DNA of 64,000 nucleotides from Bacteroidetes bacterium GWF2_43_63. Its GTDB lineage: Bacteria > Bacteroidota > Bacteroidia > Bacteroidales > DTU049. Numbering within the stretch: position 1 is the stretch's first letter; each line of letters begins with the position of its first letter. The stretch is taken from positions 1 to 64,000 of the forward strand of contig MEOQ01000012.1 in the NCBI GenBank assembly GCA_001769275.1, in the 5' to 3' direction. Below are positions 35,203 to 43,272 of the stretch, piece by piece. The notes below the pieces were generated by a model, which was not told where the DNA came from, did not search any database, and saw only the letters and a list, made by a program, of their open reading frames with translations. The translations under genes and the position numbers were made by a program.

Positions 35203-37482
35203 TCAGTTAACTGCTTTCGGATTAAACAGAATATATCCGAAATAAAACGACAGCATAAAAGGCTCATCATACTTGTCGTAATAGCTTGCTGTTATGGCAA
35301 CCGGACCAACAGGACTGTGAAATACAAATCCTGTAGAAGCCACAAAATACCTGCTTTTCAGCCAGGGACCATAAGTCGCATAAATACCGCTTGAACCCAT
35401 TGTTATATCGCGGAGTGGCTGACATAAATAGGCCTCTGTACGAAAATCAAAATTGTCGCGGATCATAAAAAGTCCTTTCAGCCCGGCTCCTGCATACTGG
35501 TGTGACCGGTACTGCGGCATGAACAATGTGCTCATCTCAGGCATGGGTTGAAAAGGATTGGCAAACAACATCGTTGCAGTGTAACTGCCAAAAAAATCAC
35601 GGTTCGAATAATATAACTCGTTGTACCATCCCAAACGAAACCGGCCCAGTGAACGAAAATAATTTTCATACACAAATTGCCCGTAAAACCATTGGTGATG
35701 AGCCGTGTAGCTCTGTAATAATGGCGACGTGGTTCCGGGAATGGTATTTTCCTTCCCTTCAACAAAACCGCCCTTTAACTTGAGTAAAGTGCCCTTGTTG
35801 GCATATTGTTTTTTATTAAGAGTGTTTCTCTCCCACTCCGCAAAAACGCTCCAGGCCTTAAAATTGGTCTTGTCCGGGATATCAGTTCTGGTGAAATAAT
35901 TGTCCTGAAAATATTCATCGTCAATAATCATGGCCGAACCCGCCAGTGTTACTTTCCCTTTGTTTTTTGCAGGCACCACCACTCCGCAATCCCAGTGATA
36001 ATCATTCACAATCAGATAACTTGGATTTTTATCCTCAAAAAAATGCGAGGTGGTTCTGAAGTAATCCCACTGGTTATAAACAATGCGACCAAAAAGTGCG
36101 TATTGCGGGTGACCCGGAAAATCGAGCCTCATTCCAAGTAAGCCTGAGCTGTAAAAACGTCCGGCATACATGTTTGCACGAAAAGTAGCTGCATTTCGCT
36201 GAAGATATTTATAACTCACTTCAGCAAAAGCCTGATTCACCGGATTGGATGAAACAAGCCCGCCAAAACGCAGCAAAATATTGGACTCTTTTTTCACATT
36301 AAGATCCAGTGAGAAACATCCGCTTGAATCTTTATAGGTGGCCATCGGGTAAATGGTACGAATTGCCTGATCGGTCATCAAACGGTAATAATCTTCTCTT
36401 GTCCTTTCAATACCTACAATTTCCCTACGCGAAAAATAATTCAGAACATACTGACGTTGCATTTTATTCATCCCCGAAACATCGACGTTATCGAACACCA
36501 ATGGCGGTTTACGATTATTAAATGAATCGCGTTTGGACTGAATTTGCGCTTTCGAAATGCTGTCGATGACAAATTGGCGAATTTGCGGAATCTTCGCAAC
36601 TGCAGCTTCATAGCCCAATCGGATGTATTCTTCTGAATGAGAAAAGTCAATGATATTTGTGGTCGGAATTTTCGGTTCAATCAGCACACTGCTGTTGCAA
36701 GGGACGTTATAGAATGTTTCTGACATGAAGATATTTTCGAGCTGCGACATGATGTTGTCTGGATCAGGAACAGCATTTATGGCAGCCACTTTCGAGCCGA
36801 TGATGATATCCGGATTAAAATCATTCAAAGCCACGTCTGCCGGAAAATTATTAAACATTCCACCATCCATATACATTTTTCCATCAATAGTAATTGGCTT
36901 AAAATATAAAGGATAGGTCATCGAAGCGCGGATAGATTTCACCAGATTCCCGCTTTTGAAAACTTCAGCTCTTGAATCCGTAATATTGGCTCCAATGCAT
37001 CGGAAAGGCACAAACAAAGAATCGAAATTTCCCTTGCACAATGCATTGGCCTGGGCAAAAATTTCCATGAAAACAAAATCCATCTGTCCCGAAGAAACTA
37101 AATGTGTCGGTACATCGAAACTCCAGATGCTGTCGGCATTTACGCGAAACGAAGCCCACGAAGCATCCAGCTCTGGTTGTTTGAAATAATACACATATTT
37201 TTCATCAATGGCTCCAGTGGCCCACATCAAAAACTGTTCAGAGGTAATCAGTTGCTCCATCTGGTCAGTTGTCCAGCCACTGGCATATAATCCACCAATG
37301 ATAGCACCTATGGATGTACCCGCAATATAGTCAATGGGAATTTGATTTTCTTCAAGCGCTCTCAGCACGCCTATATGTGCAGCGCCTTTCGATCCACCTC
37401 CACTGAGCACCACGGCTACCTTCTGCGCATGTACGTAATGTGTGCAAAACAACAGCAGCCCTATGATGATCAGCTTTTTCAT
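35203..37482 (-). CDS. patatin-like phospholipase fused to an outer-membrane barrel (PlpD-like)
   Basis: This 759-residue type V-like protein has a signal peptide at 1-20 and a patatin lipase domain at about 21-300. The oxyanion motif is GGGSKGAAH, the nucleophile is S57 in GTSIG and the catalytic Asp is D206 in DGG. A POTRA-like region follows (DNVDVSGMNKMQRQYVLNYFSRREI), then a C-terminal beta-barrel of the BamA/TpsB type (about 400-759). This resembles PlpD, in which the barrel exports or displays the lipase. It starts immediately after the stop of the PLP-enzyme gene with no gap, so the two are co-transcribed. Confidence 0.92.
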   Translation of the reverse strand: MKKLIIIGLLLFCTHYVHAQKVAVVLSGGGSKGAAHIGVLRALEENQIPIDYIAGTSIGAIIGGLYASGWTTDQMEQLITSEQFLMWATGAIDEKYVYYFKQPELDASWASFRVNADSIWSFDVPTHLVSSGQMDFVFMEIFAQANALCKGNFDSLFVPFRCIGANITDSRAEVFKSGNLVKSIRASMTYPLYFKPITIDGKMYMDGGMFNNFPADVALNDFNPDIIIGSKVAAINAVPDPDNIMSQLENIFMSETFYNVPCNSSVLIEPKIPTTNIIDFSHSEEYIRLGYEAAVAKIPQIRQFVIDSISKAQIQSKRDSFNNRKPPLVFDNVDVSGMNKMQRQYVLNYFSRREIVGIERTREDYYRLMTDQAIRTIYPMATYKDSSGCFSLDLNVKKESNILLRFGGLVSSNPVNQAFAEVSYKYLQRNAATFRANMYAGRFYSSGLLGMRLDFPGHPQYALFGRIVYNQWDYFRTTSHFFEDKNPSYLIVNDYHWDCGVVVPAKNKGKVTLAGSAMIIDDEYFQDNYFTRTDIPDKTNFKAWSVFAEWERNTLNKKQYANKGTLLKLKGGFVEGKENTIPGTTSPLLQSYTAHHQWFYGQFVYENYFRSLGRFRLGWYNELYYSNRDFFGSYTATMLFANPFQPMPEMSTLFMPQYRSHQYAGAGLKGLFMIRDNFDFRTEAYLCQPLRDITMGSSGIYATYGPWLKSRYFVASTGFVFHSPVGPVAITASYYDKYDEPFMLSFYFGYILFNPKAVN

Positions 37483-38667
37483 TTACACCATTTCGAGTGC
37501 TTGTTTCAGGTCGTTCAAAATATCTTCAACTTCTTCGATACCGATTGAAAAGCGCACCAGTCCTTCGGTAATGAAAGCTGATTTTTTCCCTTCTGCCGAA
37601 ACTGCAGCGTGTGTCATCGATGCAGGATGCTGTATGAGCGATTCAACACCGCCCAGCGAGACTGCAAGCATAATGAGGTGGACATTGTCCATAAGTTTTA
37701 CGCCAGCTTCATAGCCCCCTTTCATCTCAAAGCTGATCATGCTGCCGGGACCTTTGGCCTGTTTTTGAGCAAGTTCGTATTGAGGGTGCGACTTCAATCC
37801 CGGATACATAACGCGCTCAATTTTTGGATGGCTTTCGAGAAACTCAGCAATTATCATTGCACTTTCCTGAGCGCGCTCTACGCGCAAAGCAAGTGTTTTT
37901 GCTCCGCGAATAACTAAATACGCCTGGTGCGGATCCATATTGTAACCAAAGCCGACCATGATAGCGCGCAGTTTTTTGTATGTTTCTTCAGTCTTTGCAA
38001 CGATGGCTCCGCCTACAATGTCAGCGTGTCCGTTGATGTATTTGGTGAGTGAATGCAAAACAATATCAGCACCCAGATCCAGCGGCTTTTGCAACACCGG
38101 GCTGCAGAAAGTATTATCGACGCAAACCAGAATTCCATGCTTGTGTGCCAGTTCCGATGCAGCTTTGATGTCAGTAATCGTCATCGTAGGATTGGCGGGC
38201 GTTTCAAGATAAAGAAGTTTGGTGTTCGGCTTAATCGCCTTTTCAATCTGGCTCAGGTCGCTCGAATCCACATAGGTGCTTTCAATACCGAAGCGCGTGA
38301 AATGGTTTTCCATAATGTTGCGGCTGGGGCCGTAAACAGCTGCAGAACTTACCATGTGATCGCCTTTTGAAAGCAGGGCGATGTAAACGGTTGACACCGC
38401 ACCCATTCCTGAGCTTGTTGCAATACCGGCAAAGCCGTTTTCCATCACAGCGAGTTTCTCTTCCAAAGCGCCAATTGTCGGATTGCCAATACGGCTATAA
38501 ATAAATCCTTTTTCTTTTCCGGCAAAGCGGTCAGCACCCTGCTGTGCATTGCGGAAAGCAAATGTCGATGTCTGATATATCGGTGTTACCGCACTCCCAA
38601 AAGCATCTTCAAAATCACCTGCATGAACCAACTGTGTGTTCAATCCTAAATCTTTAACGTTCTTCAT
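37483..38667 (-). CDS. Cys/Met-metabolism PLP enzyme (cystathionine/methionine gamma-lyase-like)
   Basis: This 394-residue fold-type I PLP enzyme has the active-site lysine K209 (SLTKYINGHADIVGG), the PLP-stacking tyrosine Y112 (AAVYGPSRN) and Y57/R59 in FIYSRIGNPT. Length and motifs fit the family of cystathionine gamma-synthase, cystathionine gamma-lyase, methionine gamma-lyase and O-acetylhomoserine sulfhydrylase. True methionine gamma-lyases carry Cys two residues after that tyrosine. Here it is Pro114, which argues against assigning that activity. The gene is divergent from an Rrf2 regulator, 190 bases apart, which suggests redox or sulfur control. It is the first gene of an operon with the patatin protein. 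Confidence 0.92.
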   Translation of the reverse strand: MKNVKDLGLNTQLVHAGDFEDAFGSAVTPIYQTSTFAFRNAQQGADRFAGKEKGFIYSRIGNPTIGALEEKLAVMENGFAGIATSSGMGAVSTVYIALLSKGDHMVSSAAVYGPSRNIMENHFTRFGIESTYVDSSDLSQIEKAIKPNTKLLYLETPANPTMTITDIKAASELAHKHGILVCVDNTFCSPVLQKPLDLGADIVLHSLTKYINGHADIVGGAIVAKTEETYKKLRAIMVGFGYNMDPHQAYLVIRGAKTLALRVERAQESAMIIAEFLESHPKIERVMYPGLKSHPQYELAQKQAKGPGSMISFEMKGGYEAGVKLMDNVHLIMLAVSLGGVESLIQHPASMTHAAVSAEGKKSAFITEGLVRFSIGIEEVEDILNDLKQALEMV

Positions 38668-38683
38668 CTTGTCTAATTTTTCA

Positions 38684-38691
38684 CAAATATA
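38684..38691 (-). promoter_or_regulatory. -7 box for the PLP enzyme operon
   Basis: The minus strand reads TATATTTG (TAnnTTTG), 17 bases before the start codon. It faces away from the Rrf2 promoter, so a regulator bound in 38692-38829 could act on both. Confidence 0.55.
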
Positions 38692-38829
38692 CTGGTTTTT
38701 AAAGAAATAATCGTATTGTACAACTTAACATGCTACCATTATACCGCAACTTTGATTAATGTTTACCGCATTTCAATAAGGTTCTACCTGAAAATCACAG
38801 ATGTGAGATTGTGATTCAAAATATTTAAG

Positions 38830-38837
38830 TATTTTTG
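38830..38837 (+). promoter_or_regulatory. -7 box for the Rrf2-nth operon
   Basis: TATTTTTG matches TAnnTTTG, 27 bases before the Rrf2 ATG at 38864. Self-regulation by Rrf2 is plausible but no operator is identified. Confidence 0.5.
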
Positions 38838-38863
38838 TACCGATTTTACCTAAATGCTTGAAA

Positions 38864-39286
38864 ATGTCAAAACCAATTCAATTGTCCGAAGCTGCTTCTA
38901 TTGGGATTCATGCACTGGTGCTGATTTCAAATAGCGAAGGACATTTTATGAATGTAAATGTGATTGCGGAAAAAACAGGTGCCAGCAAAAATCATATTGC
39001 AAAAGTGATGCAGACGTTGGTGCGGGCGGGTTTCGTAAGCTCGGTACGCGGCCCTGCCGGAGGTTTTACACTGGCCGTTGACCCTACAGAAATCACTCTG
39101 CTTGATATTTATGAAGCCATTGAAGGAAAAATTTCCATCAAAGCCTGCCCCTTTGACAAGCCTGTATGCCCTTTCGACAAATGTTTGATGGGCGGTATAT
39201 TTCATCAGGTGACAGACGAATTGGTAAAATATCTTAAAGCAAACACGCTGAAAGATATGGAACATCTAAGGAAAAATAATCCGTGA
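38864..39286 (+). CDS. Rrf2-family transcriptional regulator with cluster-type cysteines
   Basis: This 140-residue DNA-binding protein has an N-terminal winged helix (VNVIAEKTGASKNHIAKVMQTLVRAGFVSSVRGPAGGF). Three cysteines, C95, C102 and C107, sit in ACPFDKPVCPFDKC. In the Rrf2 family such a trio binds an Fe-S cluster and senses iron, NO or redox state (IscR, NsrR, RsrR). The start at MSKPIQL is preferred to an ATG two codons upstream. It is divergent from the PLP-enzyme operon and is followed after 9 bases by nth. Confidence 0.93.
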   Translation: MSKPIQLSEAASIGIHALVLISNSEGHFMNVNVIAEKTGASKNHIAKVMQTLVRAGFVSSVRGPAGGFTLAVDPTEITLLDIYEAIEGKISIKACPFDKPVCPFDKCLMGGIFHQVTDELVKYLKANTLKDMEHLRKNNP

Positions 39287-39295
39287 TTTAATATC

Positions 39296-39937
39296 ATGAC
39301 ACGCAAGCAGCGACTCTCGAAAATCATTGATATATTTCAGCAAACCAACCCGATTCCGAAAACCGAGCTGAATTATAAAAACCCGTATGAGCTGATTGTT
39401 GCCGTGATTCTGAGCGCTCAATGCACCGATGTGCGGGTGAATAAAATCACTCCTGATTTTTACAAAACATTTCCCACTGCCAAAACATTGGCTGCGGCTA
39501 CGGAGACAGCGATTTTCGAAAAAATAAAATCCTGCTCTTATCCCAACAACAAAGCCCGCAATCTGAAGGGAATGGCAATGATGCTGACTTCAACATTTAA
39601 AGGCAAATTACCAACCGATCCTGAAGAAATGCAGCAATTGCCGGGTGTAGGCCGCAAAACGGCGCACGTACTGGCTTCCGTGTTGTTCAATCAGAATGTC
39701 ATTGCTGTCGATACGCATGTGCAACGGGTGAGTGTACGTCTGGGACTGGCTCCGGGAGCCACTACCCCACTGGCAGTCGAAAAAGCGCTCGTAGCCATTG
39801 CTCCAGAAGAAGTGCTCCACGATCTGCACCACTGGCTCATTTTGCACGGTCGCTATGTTTGCAAAGCCCGCAAGCCACTGTGCGGAAGCTGTGCTATTTT
39901 TGAGTATTGCGGCTATAAGCTTCGCGTAACTTTGTAA
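39296..39937 (+). CDS. nth: endonuclease III (DNA glycosylase/AP lyase)
   Basis: This 213-residue base-excision repair enzyme removes oxidised pyrimidines. Helix-hairpin-helix LPGVGRKTAHVL holds the catalytic K121, and D139 is in IAVDTHVQRVS. The 4Fe-4S cysteines are C189, C196, C199 and C205 with spacing 6-2-5. It is co-transcribed with the cluster-type Rrf2 regulator, which fits control by Fe-S or oxidative status. Confidence 0.97.
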   Translation: MTRKQRLSKIIDIFQQTNPIPKTELNYKNPYELIVAVILSAQCTDVRVNKITPDFYKTFPTAKTLAAATETAIFEKIKSCSYPNNKARNLKGMAMMLTSTFKGKLPTDPEEMQQLPGVGRKTAHVLASVLFNQNVIAVDTHVQRVSVRLGLAPGATTPLAVEKALVAIAPEEVLHDLHHWLILHGRYVCKARKPLCGSCAIFEYCGYKLRVTL

Positions 39938-39960
39938 TTCTAAGATACTCCCGAAACTTT

Positions 39961-40078
39961 TGTCAGGATATATCCTTACATTTTATTTTGTTTTGTCAGG
40001 ATATATCCTGACATAAATTTGCTTTTGTAAACTTATAGGTTGACATTTTGAAATGTTTTGTCAACATATATGCTGACA
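39961..40078. repeat. three related 20-bp palindromes
   Basis: Copies are at 39961-39980 (TGTCAGGATATATCCTTACA), 39994-40013 (TGTCAGGATATATCCTGACA, perfect) and 40059-40078 (TGTCAACATATATGCTGACA). All keep TGTCA, the central ATATAT and terminal ACA. Between the second and third, positions 7 and 14 change together (G:C to C:G), so symmetry is retained. A further TTGACA...TGTCAA half-site pair lies just before copy 3. Each copy is preceded by TTT(T)TG. They lie after the nth stop and about 240 bases before the next plus-strand gene. A dimeric-protein operator array or a mobile palindrome family are both possible. Confidence 0.8.
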
Positions 40079-40146
40079 TTTCTATACGTTTTGAACAACA
40101 TTTTGCTGCTACAAACTGCGCGAAGTTTAAACTTTGTGGAGCGACC

Positions 40147-40210
40147 CTACTCCCGAAAAACAACATACCCCGGCACAACGCCAGCATTGAATGTTTAAAA
40201 CAATTTGCCC
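40147..40210 (-). pseudogene. decayed copy of the 3' end of the B12-operon propeller gene
   Basis: On the minus strand the sequence translates G-K-L-F-stop-T-F-N-A-G-V-V-P-G-Y-V-V-F-R-E-stop. This is almost the same as the last 20 residues of the beta-propeller gene ending at 42214 (GNLLQTFNAGVVPGYIVFRE). The nucleotide match runs from CTCCCGAAA to TTGCCC with few changes. The in-frame stop and the absence of upstream homology show that it is a relic. A nearby AAGTTTAAACTT palindrome (about 40119-40130) may be part of the junction. Confidence 0.75.
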
Positions 40211-40274
40211 ATGTAATCTGTTTTGCGAATTAAACACTGCGTTGTCGAATAAATTTCATTCAGTGACCGGTAAC

Positions 40275-40301
40275 TTTGGTTATAATTAATTTATATCTTT
40301 G
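40275..40301 (+). promoter_or_regulatory. promoter of the unknown lipoprotein gene
   Basis: TTTG (40275-40278) and TATCTTTG (40294-40301) are spaced by 15 bases, slightly short of the usual arrangement. The ATG is 17 bases later. Confidence 0.5.
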
Positions 40302-40318
40302 AATTAAATCCTTCAGTT

Positions 40319-42178
40319 ATGAAATTCTTTAACCGAATTCTGTATTTGACCACAACCCTTGCATTGTTTTCGTGTTCCAATGGTGATTTCACTTATACCG
40401 AAACAAGAAAAATGAGTGCTGATGATCCTTTTCAAAACACAATCGCTCCAAGTCAGTTCTTTGAAATCGACAATCGCCGCGATACAGTGCTTGAAGGCGA
40501 GCAGGGAACAATTATGATTCTTCCCAAAGGTTGTTTTGTCAATTCAGAAGGAGAGCCGGTTTCAGGAAATATTCGGATTGAACTTGCAGAAGCATATTCT
40601 CCTGACGACATGCTTGGATCAAATCTCACAACTACATCCGATGGCAATCCGCTGATTACCGACGGAATGATATTCTTCAACGCCACTGTAAGCGGCAAAC
40701 AATTGGGCATCAGGAATGAAAATCCAGTGCATATTGAAATGCCTACACCCGACAAAAAACCAGGTATGATGGTTTATGAAGGAGTGCGCGATGATAGCGG
40801 AAAGGTGAACTGGGTTAAACCCAAAGCGCCGGATAATTTCATGAAAACTGTCGACATTTTTTCGCTCGATTTCCTTCCGGAAGGCTTTCAGCGACAAGCA
40901 GAATCAATGATGGATTTCAGGGATTTTTCTAAGGTTACAACAGGATACTTCTACCATGTGTATTTTAATTTATCTGATGAAGATGGAAGTACTATTTTTT
41001 GGGATATAATAAAGAAGAGGTTCGCTATTTCCACTATTGATGTAGAAAGTAATGAAAAAGTTTTTGATCAACAAGGAAGCAATATCACTAACAATAACAT
41101 TGGACAAAAAGATACCACACTAGAACAGGTTGATACCTGCGCAAAAGATACTCCAGCAACTCGGGAATGTGGAATCGATCCTTCAAGAATCAAGGCCATC
41201 CGGAACAAACACTACCAGAACACACTTATTGCGACCAAAGAATTTGAGACAAGACTCAAAACAATTTTCAAAACATGTGACAACGAGATTCTTGATATTT
41301 ATGTTGAAAATTTAAATAAAAACATGTATGAACTTGATAGTCTGGCTATGGAGAAGTGTATCAGAAAAGGTTATACAGAACAAATTGCCGTTTTCCGATC
41401 GTATTTCGGACAAAGGCTCACAAAAGTGAAATCAGCCGATAAGTACGCGAAGATGCTTAATGGATATTACTCTGATCAGTTGAAAAAAATCAAGGCTGAA
41501 CTGAAAATAAAGAAACAGAAGGTTATTGAAGCAATGAAAAAGGAAAACGAAAATTCACAAAAGATCGTAGCTGATTACCAGAAACTTCTTAGCAAAAGGG
41601 AGAAACAAAGGATGGAAACATATGGTTTTAATCTGACAAAAACAGGATGGATAAACATCGACAATGGGACAGAGCCTAAAGAATGGAATACTGAATACCT
41701 GAAAGTGATTGTGAAAAATGGAAAAGAATTTGACAGAACATATGCCTATGTTTGGTTTTCCACCATGGGGAGCCTTTCGCGTTTGAATACACAAGATCAG
41801 GAAATTTTCCATGCAGGCAATTTCGGCGAAAACACTATGCTTATGCCCAGCAATAAGCAATCCACCTTCATTTCAATTGGCTACAAAGGCGAAAATCCTT
41901 CTCTTTTTATCAGAACTTTCGAGACAGGAAAGGACACCATGTTCTATGTTGTTTTGCAACCAACCACGCCTGATGAATTAAAGAAAGTCCTGAGCCCTTT
42001 CGACGGCAATTCAAGAGAAAACAGCATTGTCAAAGATCTCGAATTCATGCAAAAGTTCTTTGAAGAAAAAAAGGAAATTAACATGAAAATAGAGAAGGAA
42101 ATGAGATTGCTAAGCTTGTGGAACATTGCTTTTCCATGCTGTGCAATAGACTTGAAATCTCTCCAATATTATTATTGA
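40319..42178 (+). CDS. unknown 619-residue lipoprotein
   Basis: The N-terminus is a lipoprotein signal (MKFFNRILYLTTTLALFSC, Cys19). Residues about 40-190 are beta-rich (GEQGTIMILPKGCFVNSEGEPVSGNIRIELAEAYSPDDML) and look like a ZU5-type or similar beta-sandwich. Residues about 270-440 are strongly helical and Lys/Glu-rich, probably coiled coil. A second beta region follows (about 440-560, including WINIDNGTEPKEWNTEYLKVIV). The C-terminus is hydrophobic. I recognise no named family. The gene stands alone between the relic propeller fragment and the intact propeller gene, transcribed toward the latter. Function is unknown; surface or periplasmic location is inferred. Confidence 0.8.
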   Translation: MKFFNRILYLTTTLALFSCSNGDFTYTETRKMSADDPFQNTIAPSQFFEIDNRRDTVLEGEQGTIMILPKGCFVNSEGEPVSGNIRIELAEAYSPDDMLGSNLTTTSDGNPLITDGMIFFNATVSGKQLGIRNENPVHIEMPTPDKKPGMMVYEGVRDDSGKVNWVKPKAPDNFMKTVDIFSLDFLPEGFQRQAESMMDFRDFSKVTTGYFYHVYFNLSDEDGSTIFWDIIKKRFAISTIDVESNEKVFDQQGSNITNNNIGQKDTTLEQVDTCAKDTPATRECGIDPSRIKAIRNKHYQNTLIATKEFETRLKTIFKTCDNEILDIYVENLNKNMYELDSLAMEKCIRKGYTEQIAVFRSYFGQRLTKVKSADKYAKMLNGYYSDQLKKIKAELKIKKQKVIEAMKKENENSQKIVADYQKLLSKREKQRMETYGFNLTKTGWINIDNGTEPKEWNTEYLKVIVKNGKEFDRTYAYVWFSTMGSLSRLNTQDQEIFHAGNFGENTMLMPSNKQSTFISIGYKGENPSLFIRTFETGKDTMFYVVLQPTTPDELKKVLSPFDGNSRENSIVKDLEFMQKFFEEKKEINMKIEKEMRLLSLWNIAFPCCAIDLKSLQYYY

Positions 42179-42213
42179 TTATTGCTGTTTGTTGAACATT
42201 TTATCAAGCACCT

Positions 42214-43272
42214 TCACTCCCGAAACACAATATACCCCGGCACAACGCCAGCATTAAATGTCTGCAATAAATTGCCCGATGCAGAATAATGCAGCACACG
42301 ACCCGAATGCACATAATCGCCGGCATCGCTCGCCCAGAGCGAATTGTCGGTTGGGTTAACAGCGAGACGATAGAATGTATTTCCAGAAGATTGTATCCAT
42401 GCAGTTGTAGGCACCGAAGTAGCGCTGACAGCCATTTTATAAATATGCTGATTGATGAAATAAACACTGTCGCGCGCAGCATTCATCACCAGCGACGAGG
42501 GATAACCGGACGAAGATGCAAATGGAATGTTTCGAATAATTGAATGCGAAAGCGGATCAATGACAACAAGTTTTGCCATTTCTGCATGATCATAGCCGCC
42601 GCTGCACAATACCCAGATGAATCCATTCACATCAACACCCATGCTGTTCGGCTCTACACCAATGATGACAGAATCTTCAAGCTGCATGGATATTGAGTCG
42701 ATGACAAGCAAAGCGTTATTGGTTTGTGTTGAAACCAGTTTCGACCAATGCGTGGCCCACAGCTTTCCCGCATGTAGCAAAAGGTTTTCGACAGGACGTT
42801 CAGTGTAAATACTGTCCGAGAGAATTCCCTGCTCCGCATCAATTACATAAATATATGGTTTGTACAAGGAAGAGACAAACAATCTGTTTCCGCTACCAGC
42901 GCAGATTTCGCGAGGCGATGCAATTCCGTCAATTGTTTTAACCACTTCGAAATCATCGTTGATTATATACACTTTTGCGGAGTTGTTGACAGTAAGAAAA
43001 ATATTGTCACCGCTCAAAGCCGCATGAAAAGGGATATCTCCGGGAGGAAAGCCATTCACTGAACGGAAAATTTCATTACTGATGGTGCCGTTGCTGAAAT
43101 CAATCCATGAAACATCGCCTCCGCCTGAATTGAAGAGCCCTTCGTTAATAACGAATGCGCCGTTGTGAAACGCTGAAGGCGTGTCGCCCGATGTGTTCAC
43201 TTCACCGAATTCATCATTGGTGCATGAATACAGCGCCAAAGCGAGAAATAATATTGGCAGCCACCTATTCAT
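42214..43272 (-). CDS. YncE/DUF5074-like beta-propeller lipoprotein, BtuG-like position
   Basis: This 352-residue surface lipoprotein has a signal ending ALYSC (Cys17). The rest is repeated beta-blade units (for example VYIINDDFEVVKTIDGIASPREICAGSGNRLFVSSLYKPYIYVIDAEQG) typical of YncE or DUF5074 propellers. The ATG at 43272 overlaps the end of the TonB receptor by 8 bases, so it is translationally coupled. In Bacteroides, BtuG proteins are beta-propeller lipoproteins that capture B12 for BtuB. The position in a cobalamin-riboswitch operon supports the same role, though sequence identity to BtuG is not shown here. Confidence 0.85.
   Translation of the reverse strand: MNRWLPILFLALALYSCTNDEFGEVNTSGDTPSAFHNGAFVINEGLFNSGGGDVSWIDFSNGTISNEIFRSVNGFPPGDIPFHAALSGDNIFLTVNNSAKVYIINDDFEVVKTIDGIASPREICAGSGNRLFVSSLYKPYIYVIDAEQGILSDSIYTERPVENLLLHAGKLWATHWSKLVSTQTNNALLVIDSISMQLEDSVIIGVEPNSMGVDVNGFIWVLCSGGYDHAEMAKLVVIDPLSHSIIRNIPFASSSGYPSSLVMNAARDSVYFINQHIYKMAVSATSVPTTAWIQSSGNTFYRLAVNPTDNSLWASDAGDYVHSGRVLHYSASGNLLQTFNAGVVPGYIVFRE

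Noticed and set aside
37483-38667. Firm assignment as methionine gamma-lyase
   Set aside because: The cysteine that marks that activity is proline here, so only the wider Cys/Met-metabolism family is claimed.
39961-40013. Resemblance of CAGGATATAT to T-DNA border and IncP-type nick regions
   Set aside because: The nick core expects a pyrimidine after ATCCTG, but here the base is A (or the G is lost). The sequence is a symmetrical dyad repeated three times and no relaxase or mobilisation gene is near.
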